Positions 1 to 7,201 of a stretch of DNA of 12,669 nucleotides are shown in pieces. The position numbers were made by a program, and so were the translations under genes. The number at the start of each line of letters is the position of its first letter. Positions within the stretch are counted from its first letter, which is position 1. The notes under the pieces are model-generated. The model saw only the letters and a list, made by a program, of their open reading frames with translations, was not told where the DNA came from and ran no database searches. This DNA is from CAMCXT01 sp046302715. Lineage in GTDB: Bacteria; Bacteroidota; Bacteroidia; M30B66. The stretch is taken from NCBI GenBank assembly GCA_046302715.1, contig JBKCHQ010000238.1:1-12669 (forward strand), in the 5' to 3' direction.

Positions 1-1269
1 GTTTTCATCGAGTTGCGAACAGGCAAAAGCGGTGTTGTAGTAAATCTGATTGTAGTCTGACGATTGCCCGTCAAAATCCATAAGATTGGGATGGGTGGTT
101 TGATCATAGGGCATACCGATGAGGTTATGCGGGAATGTCCACGAATCGCCCGCATTATCTGAGGTATAAACCCCAATGGTACCCCGAAGCTGCAATTGAG
201 CTGATGCCTGGCTCGATCCTACTAAAAGCACATATACCCGCTCGGGATTGTCGAGCGTAACAGCTATGCGCCCACCGCGACTTTCGATAAGTCCGGCGTC
301 GTTCGTAGGCACGCTAAACCAACCATCAGGTCGGATCTCGAAAGAGCTACCTCCATCCGTGGACTTATAAAAATCGGCAATGCCGGTGCTTCCATTAAAG
401 CGCAGGGCGTACATCACCTCTGCATTGTTTGGTTTAAACTCCACCGACATACACTCGCCGCTAAATAGCTGAGACCAAGTATTGCCGCTATCGTCGCTGC
501 GGAAGAGGCCCTCGTTGGTTCCTGCAAAAATTAGCTGGCTATTTTGTGGATGCCACTGAAACTGATAAACCTGAATGTTGAGCGATTGGAACGATGCATC
601 GCCGGTAATATTCCAGGATGTGCCACCGTCGCTACTTTTCCAGATTTCGCCTGCCGACGAGAATAATACATGATCGGCATTGGCAGGATCTACGGCAATG
701 GCCGAAATATCTTCAACGTTAAGACCACGGGTTACATAGTTCCAGGTTTGTGCAGCATCGGTTGATTTATACACCCCGCCGCACTCGGTTCCGCAATACC
801 AGATTTGCGGATTAGAGGTACACCGATCAAAACAGTACACGTTGGCATGATCTGAAATCAAAACATTGGCGTCGTTTGCCGAATATTTAACATTATAATG
901 GCGTTTTGGACCCAGGAATTCCCAGGGTTGGGTTCCTCCCCGTTGTTGGGTGCTTTGACTTGTTGCCAATCGTTCTTCCACACTGGGCATTTCTATATAA
1001 CCGGCCTCGTTAATGTATGGCGCCACATACCTCCGCCAACGTTTGTACCAGCGGGTGTAATCATCGTGCTGGCTGCCTCTGTTGGCGAAATACAGGTTTC
1101 GTCCTTCATCTACCTTAAAAACATCGGGGTTTTGGGCATACATCTCCTTAACCCAAGCCGGAAGACTCGGATCTGTAGCGTTAATTTTAGGTTCGGGATA
1201 AAAATATTGGCTCCTCATCGAAGCATTTAGGCTGATGAGCAAGAGCAAAGTGCAGAATGACCGCATCAT
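1..1269 (-). CDS. Exported Asp-box (BNR/sortilin-like) beta-propeller protein, 3' end outside window
   Basis: The frame is open from an ATG at 1269 (a second in-frame ATG lies at 1266) to the window edge, giving 423 residues of a longer protein. Residues 1-20 look like a signal peptide: Met-Met-Arg, then a Leu-rich core. Asp-box motifs (S-x-D-x-G-x-x-W) recur near residues 169-176 (degenerate), 212-219, 258-265, 303-310 (Phe for Trp) and 370-377. These are typical of BNR/sortilin-like propellers, and such proteins in Bacteroidota are usually large and secreted. Four Cys (146, 150, 159, 163) cluster before the first repeat and could form disulfides outside the cytoplasm. No catalytic site can be named; family members include glycosidase-like and purely structural proteins. 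A C-terminal type IX sorting domain would be expected but lies beyond the window. The gene follows pntB by 31 bp on the same strand, so read-through is possible, although no functional link is evident. The product is sure as a family, not as a function. Confidence 0.88.
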   Translation of the reverse strand, partial: MMRSFCTLLLLISLNASMRSQYFYPEPKINATDPSLPAWVKEMYAQNPDVFKVDEGRNLYFANRGSQHDDYTRWYKRWRRYVAPYINEAGYIEMPSVEERLATSQSTQQRGGTQPWEFLGPKRHYNVKYSANDANVLISDHANVYCFDRCTSNPQIWYCGTECGGVYKSTDAAQTWNYVTRGLNVEDISAIAVDPANADHVLFSSAGEIWKSSDGGTSWNITGDASFQSLNIQVYQFQWHPQNSQLIFAGTNEGLFRSDDSGNTWSQLFSGECMSVEFKPNNAEVMYALRFNGSTGIADFYKSTDGGSSFEIRPDGWFSVPTNDAGLIESRGGRIAVTLDNPERVYVLLVGSSQASAQLQLRGTIGVYTSDNAGDSWTFPHNLIGMPYDQTTHPNLMDFDGQSSDYNQIYYNTAFACSQLDEN

Positions 1270-1298
1270 TGGCTGAATTTATTAAGAAAGAATGATGT

Positions 1299-1316
1299 GC
1301 TTAAAGGTTTTTAAGC
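1299..1316 (-). terminator. Possible weak terminator hairpin at the end of pntB
   Basis: A perfect 7-bp inverted repeat, GCTTAAA/TTTAAGC with a 4-nt loop, spans the pntB stop codon. On the minus strand it is followed by a T-rich but interrupted stretch (TTCTTTCTTAA). The stem is AT-rich and has no clean U-tract, so it may only attenuate transcription into the downstream propeller gene. Confidence 0.3.
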
Positions 1317-2689
1317 TCGTTGGCTAGGGAGGTAAGGGCCGATTTGGCATCGCCGAAAAGCATGCTGGTTTTGGGATGGTAAAACAGCGGATTGTCGATA
1401 CCGGCGTATCCGGCATTCATCGAACGTTTGTTCACCACCACATGAGCTGCTTCTTCTACATCCAACACCGGCATACCGTAAATAGGACTCGAGGGGTCGG
1501 TTTTGGCCGCCGGATTCACCACGTCGTTGGCTCCAACTACCAATACCACATCGGTACTTGAAAATTCGGGGTTGATTTCTTCCATCTCCACGAGCTTGTC
1601 ATAATCAACCGACGATTCGGCGAGCAATACGTTCATGTGTCCGGGCATACGTCCCGCAACGGGATGGATAGCATATTTTACCTCTACGCCACGACTTTCG
1701 AGAATTTGTTCGATCTCATGAATAACGTGCTGTGCTTGTGCCACCGCAAGTCCGTAACCGGGCACGATGACCACCTTGCGCGAATAATTCATCAAAACAG
1801 CGAGATCGGCTACGTTAATATCTTTTACGGTACCGCCTTGGTTTCCCGCTGCAGCCGCTCCATCCGAGCCACCGCCAAAGGCGCCAAAAATAACATTGCT
1901 CAATGGCCTGTTCATGGCCTTGCACATTACGATAGTAAGCAGTGTTCCGGCTGATCCCACGAGGATACCGCCCGTAAGCATAGCTTTGTTGTCGTATAGA
2001 AACCCGCCACAGGCTGCTGCCAGACCGGTAAAGGAGTTAAGGAGCGAAATGACCACTGGCATATCGGCGCCGCCAATAGGAATTACAAACATAATTCCGT
2101 AAACAATAGCCAACCCTGCAAGAATATAAAGGTTTACCGTGTTATTGTATTCACCGTCGATGCACATTAACACAGACAGAGCAAACAGCACCAACATCAA
2201 CAAGGTATTGGCAATATTGTACTTGGGAATTCGAATGGCTTTGTTGAGCGTGCCGTTAAGTTTGGCGAAGGCAATGATACTGCCCGAAAACGAAACTGAA
2301 CCAATTACCAAACCGGCCAATACCGCAATGAGCGCACCAGTTTGGAATTTCATATTGGTAAATTCGATGAGTGAAATAAGTGCAGCGCAGGCACCGCCCA
2401 TACCGTTGAATAACGATACCAATTCAGGCATTTTGGTCATGGCTACCTTGCGGGCGGTCATCCAACCAGCAACGGTTCCGATAAGCAATGCCAGTGCAAT
2501 TAATCCATAGATTACAGGACTCACCTCATGATCGTGAAAAAACAACGTGCCAAAAATGGCTAAGCCCATACCTCCTGCGGCAATAAGGTTACCGTTTCTT
2601 GCAGTTTTGGGATTACCCATGAGCTTAAGCCCGTAAACAAATGTAACGGAGGCAATAAGGTAAGAGAGTTCGAGAAGCGAGTGCGTCAT
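1301..2689 (-). CDS. pntB: NAD(P) transhydrogenase subunit beta
   Basis: This is the beta subunit of the proton-translocating transhydrogenase in the inner membrane, which uses the proton gradient to reduce NADP+ with NADH. It has 462 residues, the usual length. Residues 1 to about 275 form the multi-helix membrane domain II and the rest is the NADP(H)-binding domain III. Domain III motifs are clear: VPGYGLAVAQAQ at 309-320, HPVAGRMPGHMNVLLAE at 342-358, GANDVVNPAA at 386-395 and KRSMNAGYAGIDNPLFY at 421-437. The membrane segment MPELVSLFNG (87-96) carries Asn95 where E. coli PntB has the proton-path His91 (from memory of the family); this fits three-subunit enzymes. The ATG at 2689 is the natural start. 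It is the last pnt gene, 3 bp after pntAB, and is cotranscribed with it. Confidence 0.97.
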   Translation of the reverse strand: MTHSLLELSYLIASVTFVYGLKLMGNPKTARNGNLIAAGGMGLAIFGTLFFHDHEVSPVIYGLIALALLIGTVAGWMTARKVAMTKMPELVSLFNGMGGACAALISLIEFTNMKFQTGALIAVLAGLVIGSVSFSGSIIAFAKLNGTLNKAIRIPKYNIANTLLMLVLFALSVLMCIDGEYNNTVNLYILAGLAIVYGIMFVIPIGGADMPVVISLLNSFTGLAAACGGFLYDNKAMLTGGILVGSAGTLLTIVMCKAMNRPLSNVIFGAFGGGSDGAAAAGNQGGTVKDINVADLAVLMNYSRKVVIVPGYGLAVAQAQHVIHEIEQILESRGVEVKYAIHPVAGRMPGHMNVLLAESSVDYDKLVEMEEINPEFSSTDVVLVVGANDVVNPAAKTDPSSPIYGMPVLDVEEAAHVVVNKRSMNAGYAGIDNPLFYHPKTSMLFGDAKSALTSLANELKNL

Positions 2690-2692
2690 GGT

Positions 2693-3001
2693 TTATTTTT
2701 TCTTTCGGAACATTTCAAGCATTCGGTCGGTAACTACAAATCCGCCCACTACATTAAGGGTGCCCAGCAATACGGCCAGAAATCCAATCGTTAAATTGAG
2801 GTAATCGGTTTCTTGGAGGTGTAGCATTACGTAAATGGCACCTACGATTACAACGCCATGTATGGCATTAGCGCCCGACATAAGCGGTGTGTGAATAACG
2901 GTGGGCACATGCCCGATGACTTCTACCCCCACAAAAATGGATAAGATCACAAAGTAGATGAGGTTGATGTTATCGGAAAGAAAGGCGAGCATTTCGTCCA
3001 T
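2693..3001 (-). CDS. pntAB: NAD(P) transhydrogenase subunit alpha 2 (membrane part)
   Basis: A 102-residue protein with about three transmembrane helices (roughly residues 13-30, 45-62 and 70-92) and a basic tail. It corresponds to the C-terminal membrane part of the fused E. coli PntA, here a separate subunit as in Rhodospirillum rubrum and Thermus. The segment VPTVIHTPLMSGANAIHG (32-49) is the family signature. Its His37 and His48 are candidates for the proton-path histidine that is missing in PntB (inference). I chose the ATG at 3001; an in-frame TTG two codons upstream is less likely. The gene lies 10 bp after pntAA and 3 bp before pntB. Confidence 0.95.
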   Translation of the reverse strand: MDEMLAFLSDNINLIYFVILSIFVGVEVIGHVPTVIHTPLMSGANAIHGVVIVGAIYVMLHLQETDYLNLTIGFLAVLLGTLNVVGGFVVTDRMLEMFRKKK

Positions 3002-3011
3002 AATCAAAAAA

Positions 3012-4136
3012 TTAATGAGTGGTTATAACAGTGGGGTGAACGGCTTTACCCTGGTGTACTATTAGGGAGCCCTTGGTAATTTCTTCATCGAGCTCCCAGT
3101 TAAACCCATTGGCTGTTGCCAGATGAAGCAGAAAGGTAGCAATGTTTTTGGCGTAGAGCTGACTCGCATTAAGCGGTAGAAGTGAAGGCAGGTTTGATTC
3201 ACCAATAAGCGTTACCCCTTCTTTAACCACCGTTTTATTGAGTTCGCTGAGTTCGCAGTTGCCGCCTTGTTCAACGGCCATATCAACGATAACAGAACCC
3301 GGACGCATGGACCTTACCATGTCGGCAGAAATAAGGCGGGGGGCTTTTTTACCCGGAATGAGGGCTGTGGTAATTACGATATCGGCATCGCTTACATGCT
3401 TGGCAATAAGCTCTTGCTGTTTTTTAAGGAAATCTTCAGATACTTCCTTAACATATCCTCCTTCCGTTTTAATGGAGTCATCTCCCTTTACTTCAATAAA
3501 CTTGGCACCCAGCGATTCTACCTGTTCCTTGGTTTCGGGACGAATGTCGCTCACTTCAACAATGGCGCCCAGTCGCTTTGCGGTGGCAATGGCTTGAAGC
3601 CCGGCCACACCGGCGCCCATAATTACCACTTTTGCAGGTTTTACAGTGCCTGCAGCTGTCATTAGCAGCGGGAAGATTTTACCTAAAGCATTGGCCGCCA
3701 GAATTACGGTTTTATAGCCGGCAAGGTTGCTTTGTGAACTCAAGGCATCCATTTTTTGAGCTCGGGAAATGCGGGGAATGGCATCCACCGAAAAGGCGGA
3801 AATACCGGCATCGGCGCACGCTTTTACCATTTCGGGAGCGGTTACCGCATACATGAAACTTATAAGTACAGAACCCGATTTCATCTGTTTTATTTCAGAC
3901 TCGGTGGGGGCATTTACCTTCAAAACAACATCGGCGCTGCGATACAATTCCGCTGCGTCTGATTTTATTTCGGCACCTGCCTCAACATATAATGCGTCGG
4001 GTAAATGTGAGCTTTGTCCGGCTCCTTGCTGAATATGAACTTTAAATCCTTTTGAGCAGAGTTCTTTAACAACATCGGGCGTAAGGGCAACCCTGTTCTC
4101 TCTGTCTTTGGTTTCTTTTGGAACTGCTAAAATCAC
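3012..4136 (-). CDS. pntAA: NAD(P) transhydrogenase subunit alpha 1 (NAD-binding)
   Basis: Soluble domain I, which binds NAD(H) and passes hydride to domain III of PntB. From the chosen GTG start it has 374 residues. The N-terminus then reads MILAVPKETKDRENRVALTP, which matches the usual beginning of PNT and alanine dehydrogenase proteins. The loop RISRAQKMDALSSQSN (122-137) corresponds to the conserved RQD loop. The Rossmann motif GAGVAG (174-179), with Asp197 ending the second strand, fits NAD specificity. It lacks the membrane helices of fused E. coli PntA, which are supplied by pntAB next door. An in-frame ATG at 4172 would add 12 residues, but that stretch contains a consensus -7 promoter element, and the added residues do not fit the family. 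It is the first gene of the pnt operon. Confidence 0.96.
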   Translation of the reverse strand: MILAVPKETKDRENRVALTPDVVKELCSKGFKVHIQQGAGQSSHLPDALYVEAGAEIKSDAAELYRSADVVLKVNAPTESEIKQMKSGSVLISFMYAVTAPEMVKACADAGISAFSVDAIPRISRAQKMDALSSQSNLAGYKTVILAANALGKIFPLLMTAAGTVKPAKVVIMGAGVAGLQAIATAKRLGAIVEVSDIRPETKEQVESLGAKFIEVKGDDSIKTEGGYVKEVSEDFLKKQQELIAKHVSDADIVITTALIPGKKAPRLISADMVRSMRPGSVIVDMAVEQGGNCELSELNKTVVKEGVTLIGESNLPSLLPLNASQLYAKNIATFLLHLATANGFNWELDEEITKGSLIVHQGKAVHPTVITTH

Positions 4137-4151
4137 AAGTAATGCTTTTTG

Positions 4152-4183
4152 CAAATGTAAAATAAATCGCATGCAATACTAAA
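4152..4183 (-). promoter_or_regulatory. Bacteroidota-type promoter of the pnt operon
   Basis: On the minus strand TACATTTG (4152-4159) matches the -7 consensus TAnnTTTG exactly. TTTA (4180-4183), 20 bp upstream, is one base away from the -33 TTTG. Transcription would begin a few bases before the GTG at 4136, leaving a very short leader. The position supports the GTG start of pntAA over the ATG at 4172. Confidence 0.55.
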
Positions 4184-4335
4184 TTTGAAAGAGCGATTGC
4201 CAATTACGTTTTGAACGATTTGTATGCTCAGTAATCAATAACTTAGGTAGGCCGCCGTCGCATCAATACTTCGAATCTAAGCATAGAAAGATACCTTTAT
4301 TATTGAGCGAAACCCTATAAGATTTGCGTTCTTTT

Positions 4336-4366
4336 TTTGCAAATTTCGATTTATAGATTAGATTTG
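4336..4366 (+). promoter_or_regulatory. Consensus Bacteroidota promoter for the PUR-domain gene
   Basis: TTTG at 4336-4339 and TAGATTTG at 4359-4366 are separated by 19 bp. Both match the Bacteroidota housekeeping consensus (TTTG, 19-21 bp, TAnnTTTG) without mismatch. The start codon is 33 bp after the -7 element, leaving room for a leader of roughly 25-28 nt. This suggests steady, fairly strong expression. Confidence 0.7.
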
Positions 4367-4399
4367 TTCACCCTAAATTAAAATTTAACACTAAATTAC

Positions 4400-4753
4400 A
4401 TGGAGTTTAACGAGCAGAACGATCGTGAGGAAATCTATTCAAAATCGGTCAGAGCGGGCAAAAGAACTTATTTTTTTGATGTAAAGAGCACACGAGGCGA
4501 AGATCTTTATTTAACCGTTACAGAAAGCAAAAAGCGGTTTCGTGATGATGGAACCTTTTATTTCGAAAAGCACAAAATTTTCTTGTATAAAGAGGATTTC
4601 GAAAAGTTTTCGGAGGGATTGAACGAAGCGGTTCAGTTTATCTTATCTAATAATCGCGGAGGTGCTACTGTTCAGCACGACAATGCCTCCAACCATGATG
4701 GGGGAGCATCGCCTTGGTCGAATGTTGATTTCGAAGATTTAGGTAATCATTAA
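4400..4753 (+). CDS. DUF3276 family protein (PUR-alpha-like nucleic acid-binding)
   Basis: A 117-residue protein of the Bacteroidota DUF3276 family, related to PUR-alpha repeats and to Borrelia BpuR, which bind single-stranded DNA or RNA. The PUR-like domain covers about residues 10-84: strands EIYSKSVRAGKRTYFFDVK and EDLYLTVTESKKRF, then FYFEKHKIFLYKEDFEKFSEGLNEA forming the last strand and helix. The tail (85-117) is Gly/Asn-rich, of low complexity, and ends acidic. Its DNA or RNA targets cannot be read from the sequence. It stands alone behind a consensus promoter and is divergent from the pnt operon. It converges with the DoxX-like gene, whose stop codon is 14 bp away. Confidence 0.92.
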   Translation: MEFNEQNDREEIYSKSVRAGKRTYFFDVKSTRGEDLYLTVTESKKRFRDDGTFYFEKHKIFLYKEDFEKFSEGLNEAVQFILSNNRGGATVQHDNASNHDGGASPWSNVDFEDLGNH

Positions 4754-4762
4754 TGCCCCTTT

Positions 4763-4789
4763 ATGGTTCATCTGAACAAAATGAACCAT
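4763..4789. terminator. Inverted repeat between convergent genes, possible bidirectional terminator
   Basis: ATGGTTCAT (4763-4771) and ATGAACCAT (4781-4789) form a perfect 9-bp stem with a 9-nt loop. An alternative stem GTTCA/TGAAC (4766-4770, 4773-4777) competes with it. The repeat overlaps the last codons of the DoxX-like gene and follows the PUR-domain gene by 9 bp. Neither side has a clear T-tract, so termination is only suggested by position and symmetry. Confidence 0.35.
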
Positions 4790-5160
4790 CCCATAATTGC
4801 TGCAATAAAATAGGGCACCGTGTTAGCGGCACCCTGATAGTCTTTTGCTATTCTTTGACCAGTAAATACGAATAGCAGAGAAGTCATATTCATTATTATT
4901 GCAGTTTGCATCGGTACATTTCCTACACCCAGCCAAAGCCAGAAAACAGAGGTGAGACTGCAAAGCCCTGCGGCAAGTTCGGTAAGCATTAAAATCGTAA
5001 GTAGTACACCTTCCAAACCCTTAAAGAGTGAGTTTTGGAAAAAACTTAAAAACCACTCCTTATTGGATTTGAAATTAATGAGCTTGTCTATTCCCGATTG
5101 CATAAAAAGTACCGAAAAGAATCCAAAATAGAGCAAAATAAGGATATCGGTAATTTCCAT
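4768..5160 (-). CDS. DoxX-like four-helix membrane protein
   Basis: A 130-residue, strongly hydrophobic protein with four predicted membrane helices at about residues 5-25, 47-68, 72-98 and 112-129. The layout resembles the DoxX/DoxD-like superfamily. Gly23 and Asp25-Lys26 after helix 1 (QSGIDKL) match the pattern often seen there (G-x-x-K-L). Members are linked to redox or quinone-related functions, but no catalytic residue can be assigned here. The gene starts 11 bp after the stop of the flavoprotein gene on the same strand, so the two are likely cotranscribed. This suggests a membrane partner for that reductase (inference). The family call is fairly sure; the function is unknown. Confidence 0.75.
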   Translation of the reverse strand: MEITDILILLYFGFFSVLFMQSGIDKLINFKSNKEWFLSFFQNSLFKGLEGVLLTILMLTELAAGLCSLTSVFWLWLGVGNVPMQTAIIMNMTSLLFVFTGQRIAKDYQGAANTVPYFIAAIMGWFILFR

Positions 5161-5171
5161 TAAAGTTGTGT

Positions 5172-5696
5172 TTAAAATGATTGGTAAAAGCGGCTCATTT
5201 GGTAGCTCATAGCTTCGAGGGTATGCACATCGGTGATAAGCCTTTCGTCATTTACTAAAGCACGGATGCGTGAAATAGGCAACTTATCTGAATATACCTC
5301 CGCTTTCAAATAGTGAAACATGCCGGTAAGGTGATCAAGTCCTCGTAGGTTACCGCCTCTGCCACTAGCCACGCCGGTAAGGGCAATCTTCTTTCCGCGA
5401 TATATTTCGGGATCTGCGCAATCCATAATTAATTTCAAAATGCCGGGAATGCTGCCGTTGTACTCAGGAACAATCAATAAGGTTTTATCACTTGCATCAA
5501 ATAAGGAGTGGGCATAGGATCTGAGCGGATTGTCGCCCTTTCGGTAAATAAAATCGCCCGGCGCCACTTCAGGAAAATCAGTTAGGCATTTTAAGCTAAA
5601 AGGGATATCCCTATCTTTTGCCAATAAACAATAACTGTTAGCCACTCCTTCGGTGTAGCTGTTGTTTCTGTTCGTGGCGCTAATGATTTGAAGCAT
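5172..5696 (-). CDS. NAD(P)H-dependent FMN reductase-like flavoprotein
   Basis: A 174-residue flavodoxin-fold protein of the NADPH-dependent FMN reductase family. The N-terminal strand MLQIISATNRNNSYT supplies the FMN-phosphate loop (residues 6-14). PEYNGSIPGILKLIMD (77-92) is the family's flavin-binding signature. GVASGRGGNLRGLDHL (108-123) is the second conserved loop, next to the isoalloxazine ring. Proteins of this family reduce flavins, quinones, azo dyes or chromate with NAD(P)H in the cytoplasm; the physiological substrate cannot be told. The ATG at 5696 fits the start of the first beta strand. It is the first gene of a pair with the DoxX-like membrane protein. Confidence 0.9.
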   Translation of the reverse strand: MLQIISATNRNNSYTEGVANSYCLLAKDRDIPFSLKCLTDFPEVAPGDFIYRKGDNPLRSYAHSLFDASDKTLLIVPEYNGSIPGILKLIMDCADPEIYRGKKIALTGVASGRGGNLRGLDHLTGMFHYLKAEVYSDKLPISRIRALVNDERLITDVHTLEAMSYQMSRFYQSF

Positions 5697-5761
5697 AACG
5701 GGTGTGCAAAGTAAAAAAATCGAATTAATTTGAGACGCATCAAAACAACGTAATAATTCGG

Positions 5762-5795
5762 TTTGGGTTTAGTTCGAAAAAACTTTTAATGTTTG
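5762..5795 (+). promoter_or_regulatory. Possible promoter for the DUF1684 gene
   Basis: TTTG at 5762-5765 and AATGTTTG at 5788-5795 (one mismatch to TAnnTTTG) are spaced 22 bp apart, slightly longer than usual. If used, the leader to the ATG at 5883 would be about 80 nt. The match is imperfect and the DNA is T-rich, so this is tentative. Confidence 0.28.
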
Positions 5796-5882
5796 ATAAG
5801 GGGTTTATCGAGTCTCAATAAATTCGATATGCCTCATTTCCGTACCGTTTTTTTTACTTTTTTTGCAATCCAAATTCATCCG

Positions 5883-6503
5883 ATGAAGACCTGCCTCAGG
5901 GTACTTATTTTAGTGTTGTTTTCTCTACAGTATTCCCATGCTCAATCCTTTAAAAAGGAATACAAGCAATGGAAAAAAAGCTATAAGCAGAATTTTCGGT
6001 TAGATGAAAGCTCGCCTTTAGGAAGAATTGGCATTATGCGGCTTCGTTTTTTTAAACCCCGAGAAAATTATCGCGTTACGGCTAATTTGCTTCCCACTAA
6101 TAGTAAGGAAATAATATCGTTCCCAACTACTACTGGTAAAACTATGGATTACATTGCGTTTGCTCAAGCATGTTTCAAAATTTACGAGCAACCCTGTACT
6201 TTAATGGTGTACAAAAGCGCTAAGGCATTGGAAAATGATGCGTATCAAAACTTTTTGTTTATACCCTTTCGTGATTACACGTGTGGAGATGAGTGTTATG
6301 GAGGAGGTCGTTATATCGATTTGCTGGCCAGTGATGTAAAGGATAATAAACTGGTAATCGACTTTAATCGCGCCTATAACCCTTATTGTGCTTATAATGA
6401 GATGTATTCGTGTCCGGTTCCGCCAGCCGAAAATTCATTGCCACTCGAAGTGCGGGTAGGCGAGAAGAAGTATAAGAAATTGGGCAGAGCACGCACTCAA
6501 TAG
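5883..6503 (+). CDS. DUF1684 domain exported protein
   Basis: From the ATG at 5883 the product has 206 residues and begins with a clear signal peptide, MKTCLRVLILVLFSLQYSHA, probably cleaved near residue 20. In-frame starts upstream (ATG 5829, TTG 5793) would bury this signal behind a T-rich, unconserved extension, so 5883 is preferred. The DUF1684 hallmarks are in order: W30-K-x-x-Y, SPLGRIGIMRLRFFKPRENY (44-63), a TTTG (82-85) before MDY, FIPFRDYTCGDECYGGGRYID (126-146), then IDFNRAYNPYCAYNEMYSCP (159-178) and PPAEN. The biochemical function of the family is unknown. Six mature Cys (97, 105, 134, 138, 169, 177) may form disulfides after export. The 3' end overlaps the convergent DUF218 gene by 7 bp. 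Confidence 0.88.
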   Translation: MKTCLRVLILVLFSLQYSHAQSFKKEYKQWKKSYKQNFRLDESSPLGRIGIMRLRFFKPRENYRVTANLLPTNSKEIISFPTTTGKTMDYIAFAQACFKIYEQPCTLMVYKSAKALENDAYQNFLFIPFRDYTCGDECYGGGRYIDLLASDVKDNKLVIDFNRAYNPYCAYNEMYSCPVPPAENSLPLEVRVGEKKYKKLGRARTQ

Positions 6504-7123
6504 TGCATCCAGTAATAGATAAGTTTGATGTACTCATTATTTACCATGATGAGACCGTTTTCTTTTGCCCACCACATCGATTCTGAATAGGTTAAAGAGG
6601 GCGCACCTTTCACAATTAGCGTTATTCCTGCGTTATCGAACTGGTCTTGAAATGCATAGCAGATACGTCGGGTGTGAAATCGGTCGCTGATTACCATCGC
6701 TTTCTTTATACTATGATTTTGACAATAGGCCTGAATGGCATCGGCCTCTTCGCGGGTTGAGGTGCCAACGGGCAGCAGTTCAATAGCGGTTTCATTAATC
6801 CCGTATTCCAAGAGTTTAATCTTGCTTAATTCGCATTCGCGCACATTTATTTTCATGGCCTCAAGTAATTCGGGTACACTTTCGCCGGTACAAATAATTT
6901 TAGGTGCTGCCCCTTTTTTAAATAGCGTTGCCGCTTCCTTGGCTCGCGAATCAGGATTGCCCGAAAGTACAAATAAGGCCTCGCAAGGTTCAAAAGCATG
7001 TTCTTCAATGAGGATGTTTCCAAAACCTCTCATTAAGGGCCTTCGAATGGCATAAAGCGTTACAATCAGTAAAACCGATACTGCTATAAAAATCCATCTG
7101 CTATATTTTTTAAATAGTTTCAT
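6497..7123 (-). CDS. YdcF/SanA-like protein (DUF218), membrane-anchored
   Basis: A 208-residue protein with a basic N-terminus and one membrane helix at about residues 9-25, so the rest probably faces the periplasm. The DUF218 domain fills residues 47-180. Conserved blocks are ALFVLSGNPDSRAKEAATLF (49-68), ICTGES (77-82), STREEADAIQAY (122-133) and ISDRFHTRRICYAF (145-158), whose His150 and Arg152 are typical of the putative active pocket. SanA and YdcF relatives are tied to envelope barrier function, but the reaction is not established. The gene is the convergent neighbour of the DUF1684 gene and shares its last 7 bp. No good promoter was found in the short gap upstream. Confidence 0.87.
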   Translation of the reverse strand: MKLFKKYSRWIFIAVSVLLIVTLYAIRRPLMRGFGNILIEEHAFEPCEALFVLSGNPDSRAKEAATLFKKGAAPKIICTGESVPELLEAMKINVRECELSKIKLLEYGINETAIELLPVGTSTREEADAIQAYCQNHSIKKAMVISDRFHTRRICYAFQDQFDNAGITLIVKGAPSLTYSESMWWAKENGLIMVNNEYIKLIYYWMHY

Positions 7124-7201
7124 GCAAAAATTGTTTATCCGTTCAAAATTAAATCACACGACTGGCAATAAAAGCCTGTAATATTCGTTAATTTGCAGTT
7201 C

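Noticed and set aside
898..1230. Plus-strand open frame of 110 codons opposite the propeller gene.
   Set aside because: It is antisense to a frame with signal peptide and Asp-boxes, and its product resembles no family.
5795..5809. GATAA/TTATC hairpin upstream of the DUF1684 gene as a regulatory element.
   Set aside because: A 5-bp AT-rich stem is expected by chance in this DNA, and no other feature supports it.
7188..7195. TTAATTTG as a -7 element for the gene at 7202.
   Set aside because: It has one mismatch at the key second base, no -33 TTTG at the right distance, and would leave almost no leader.
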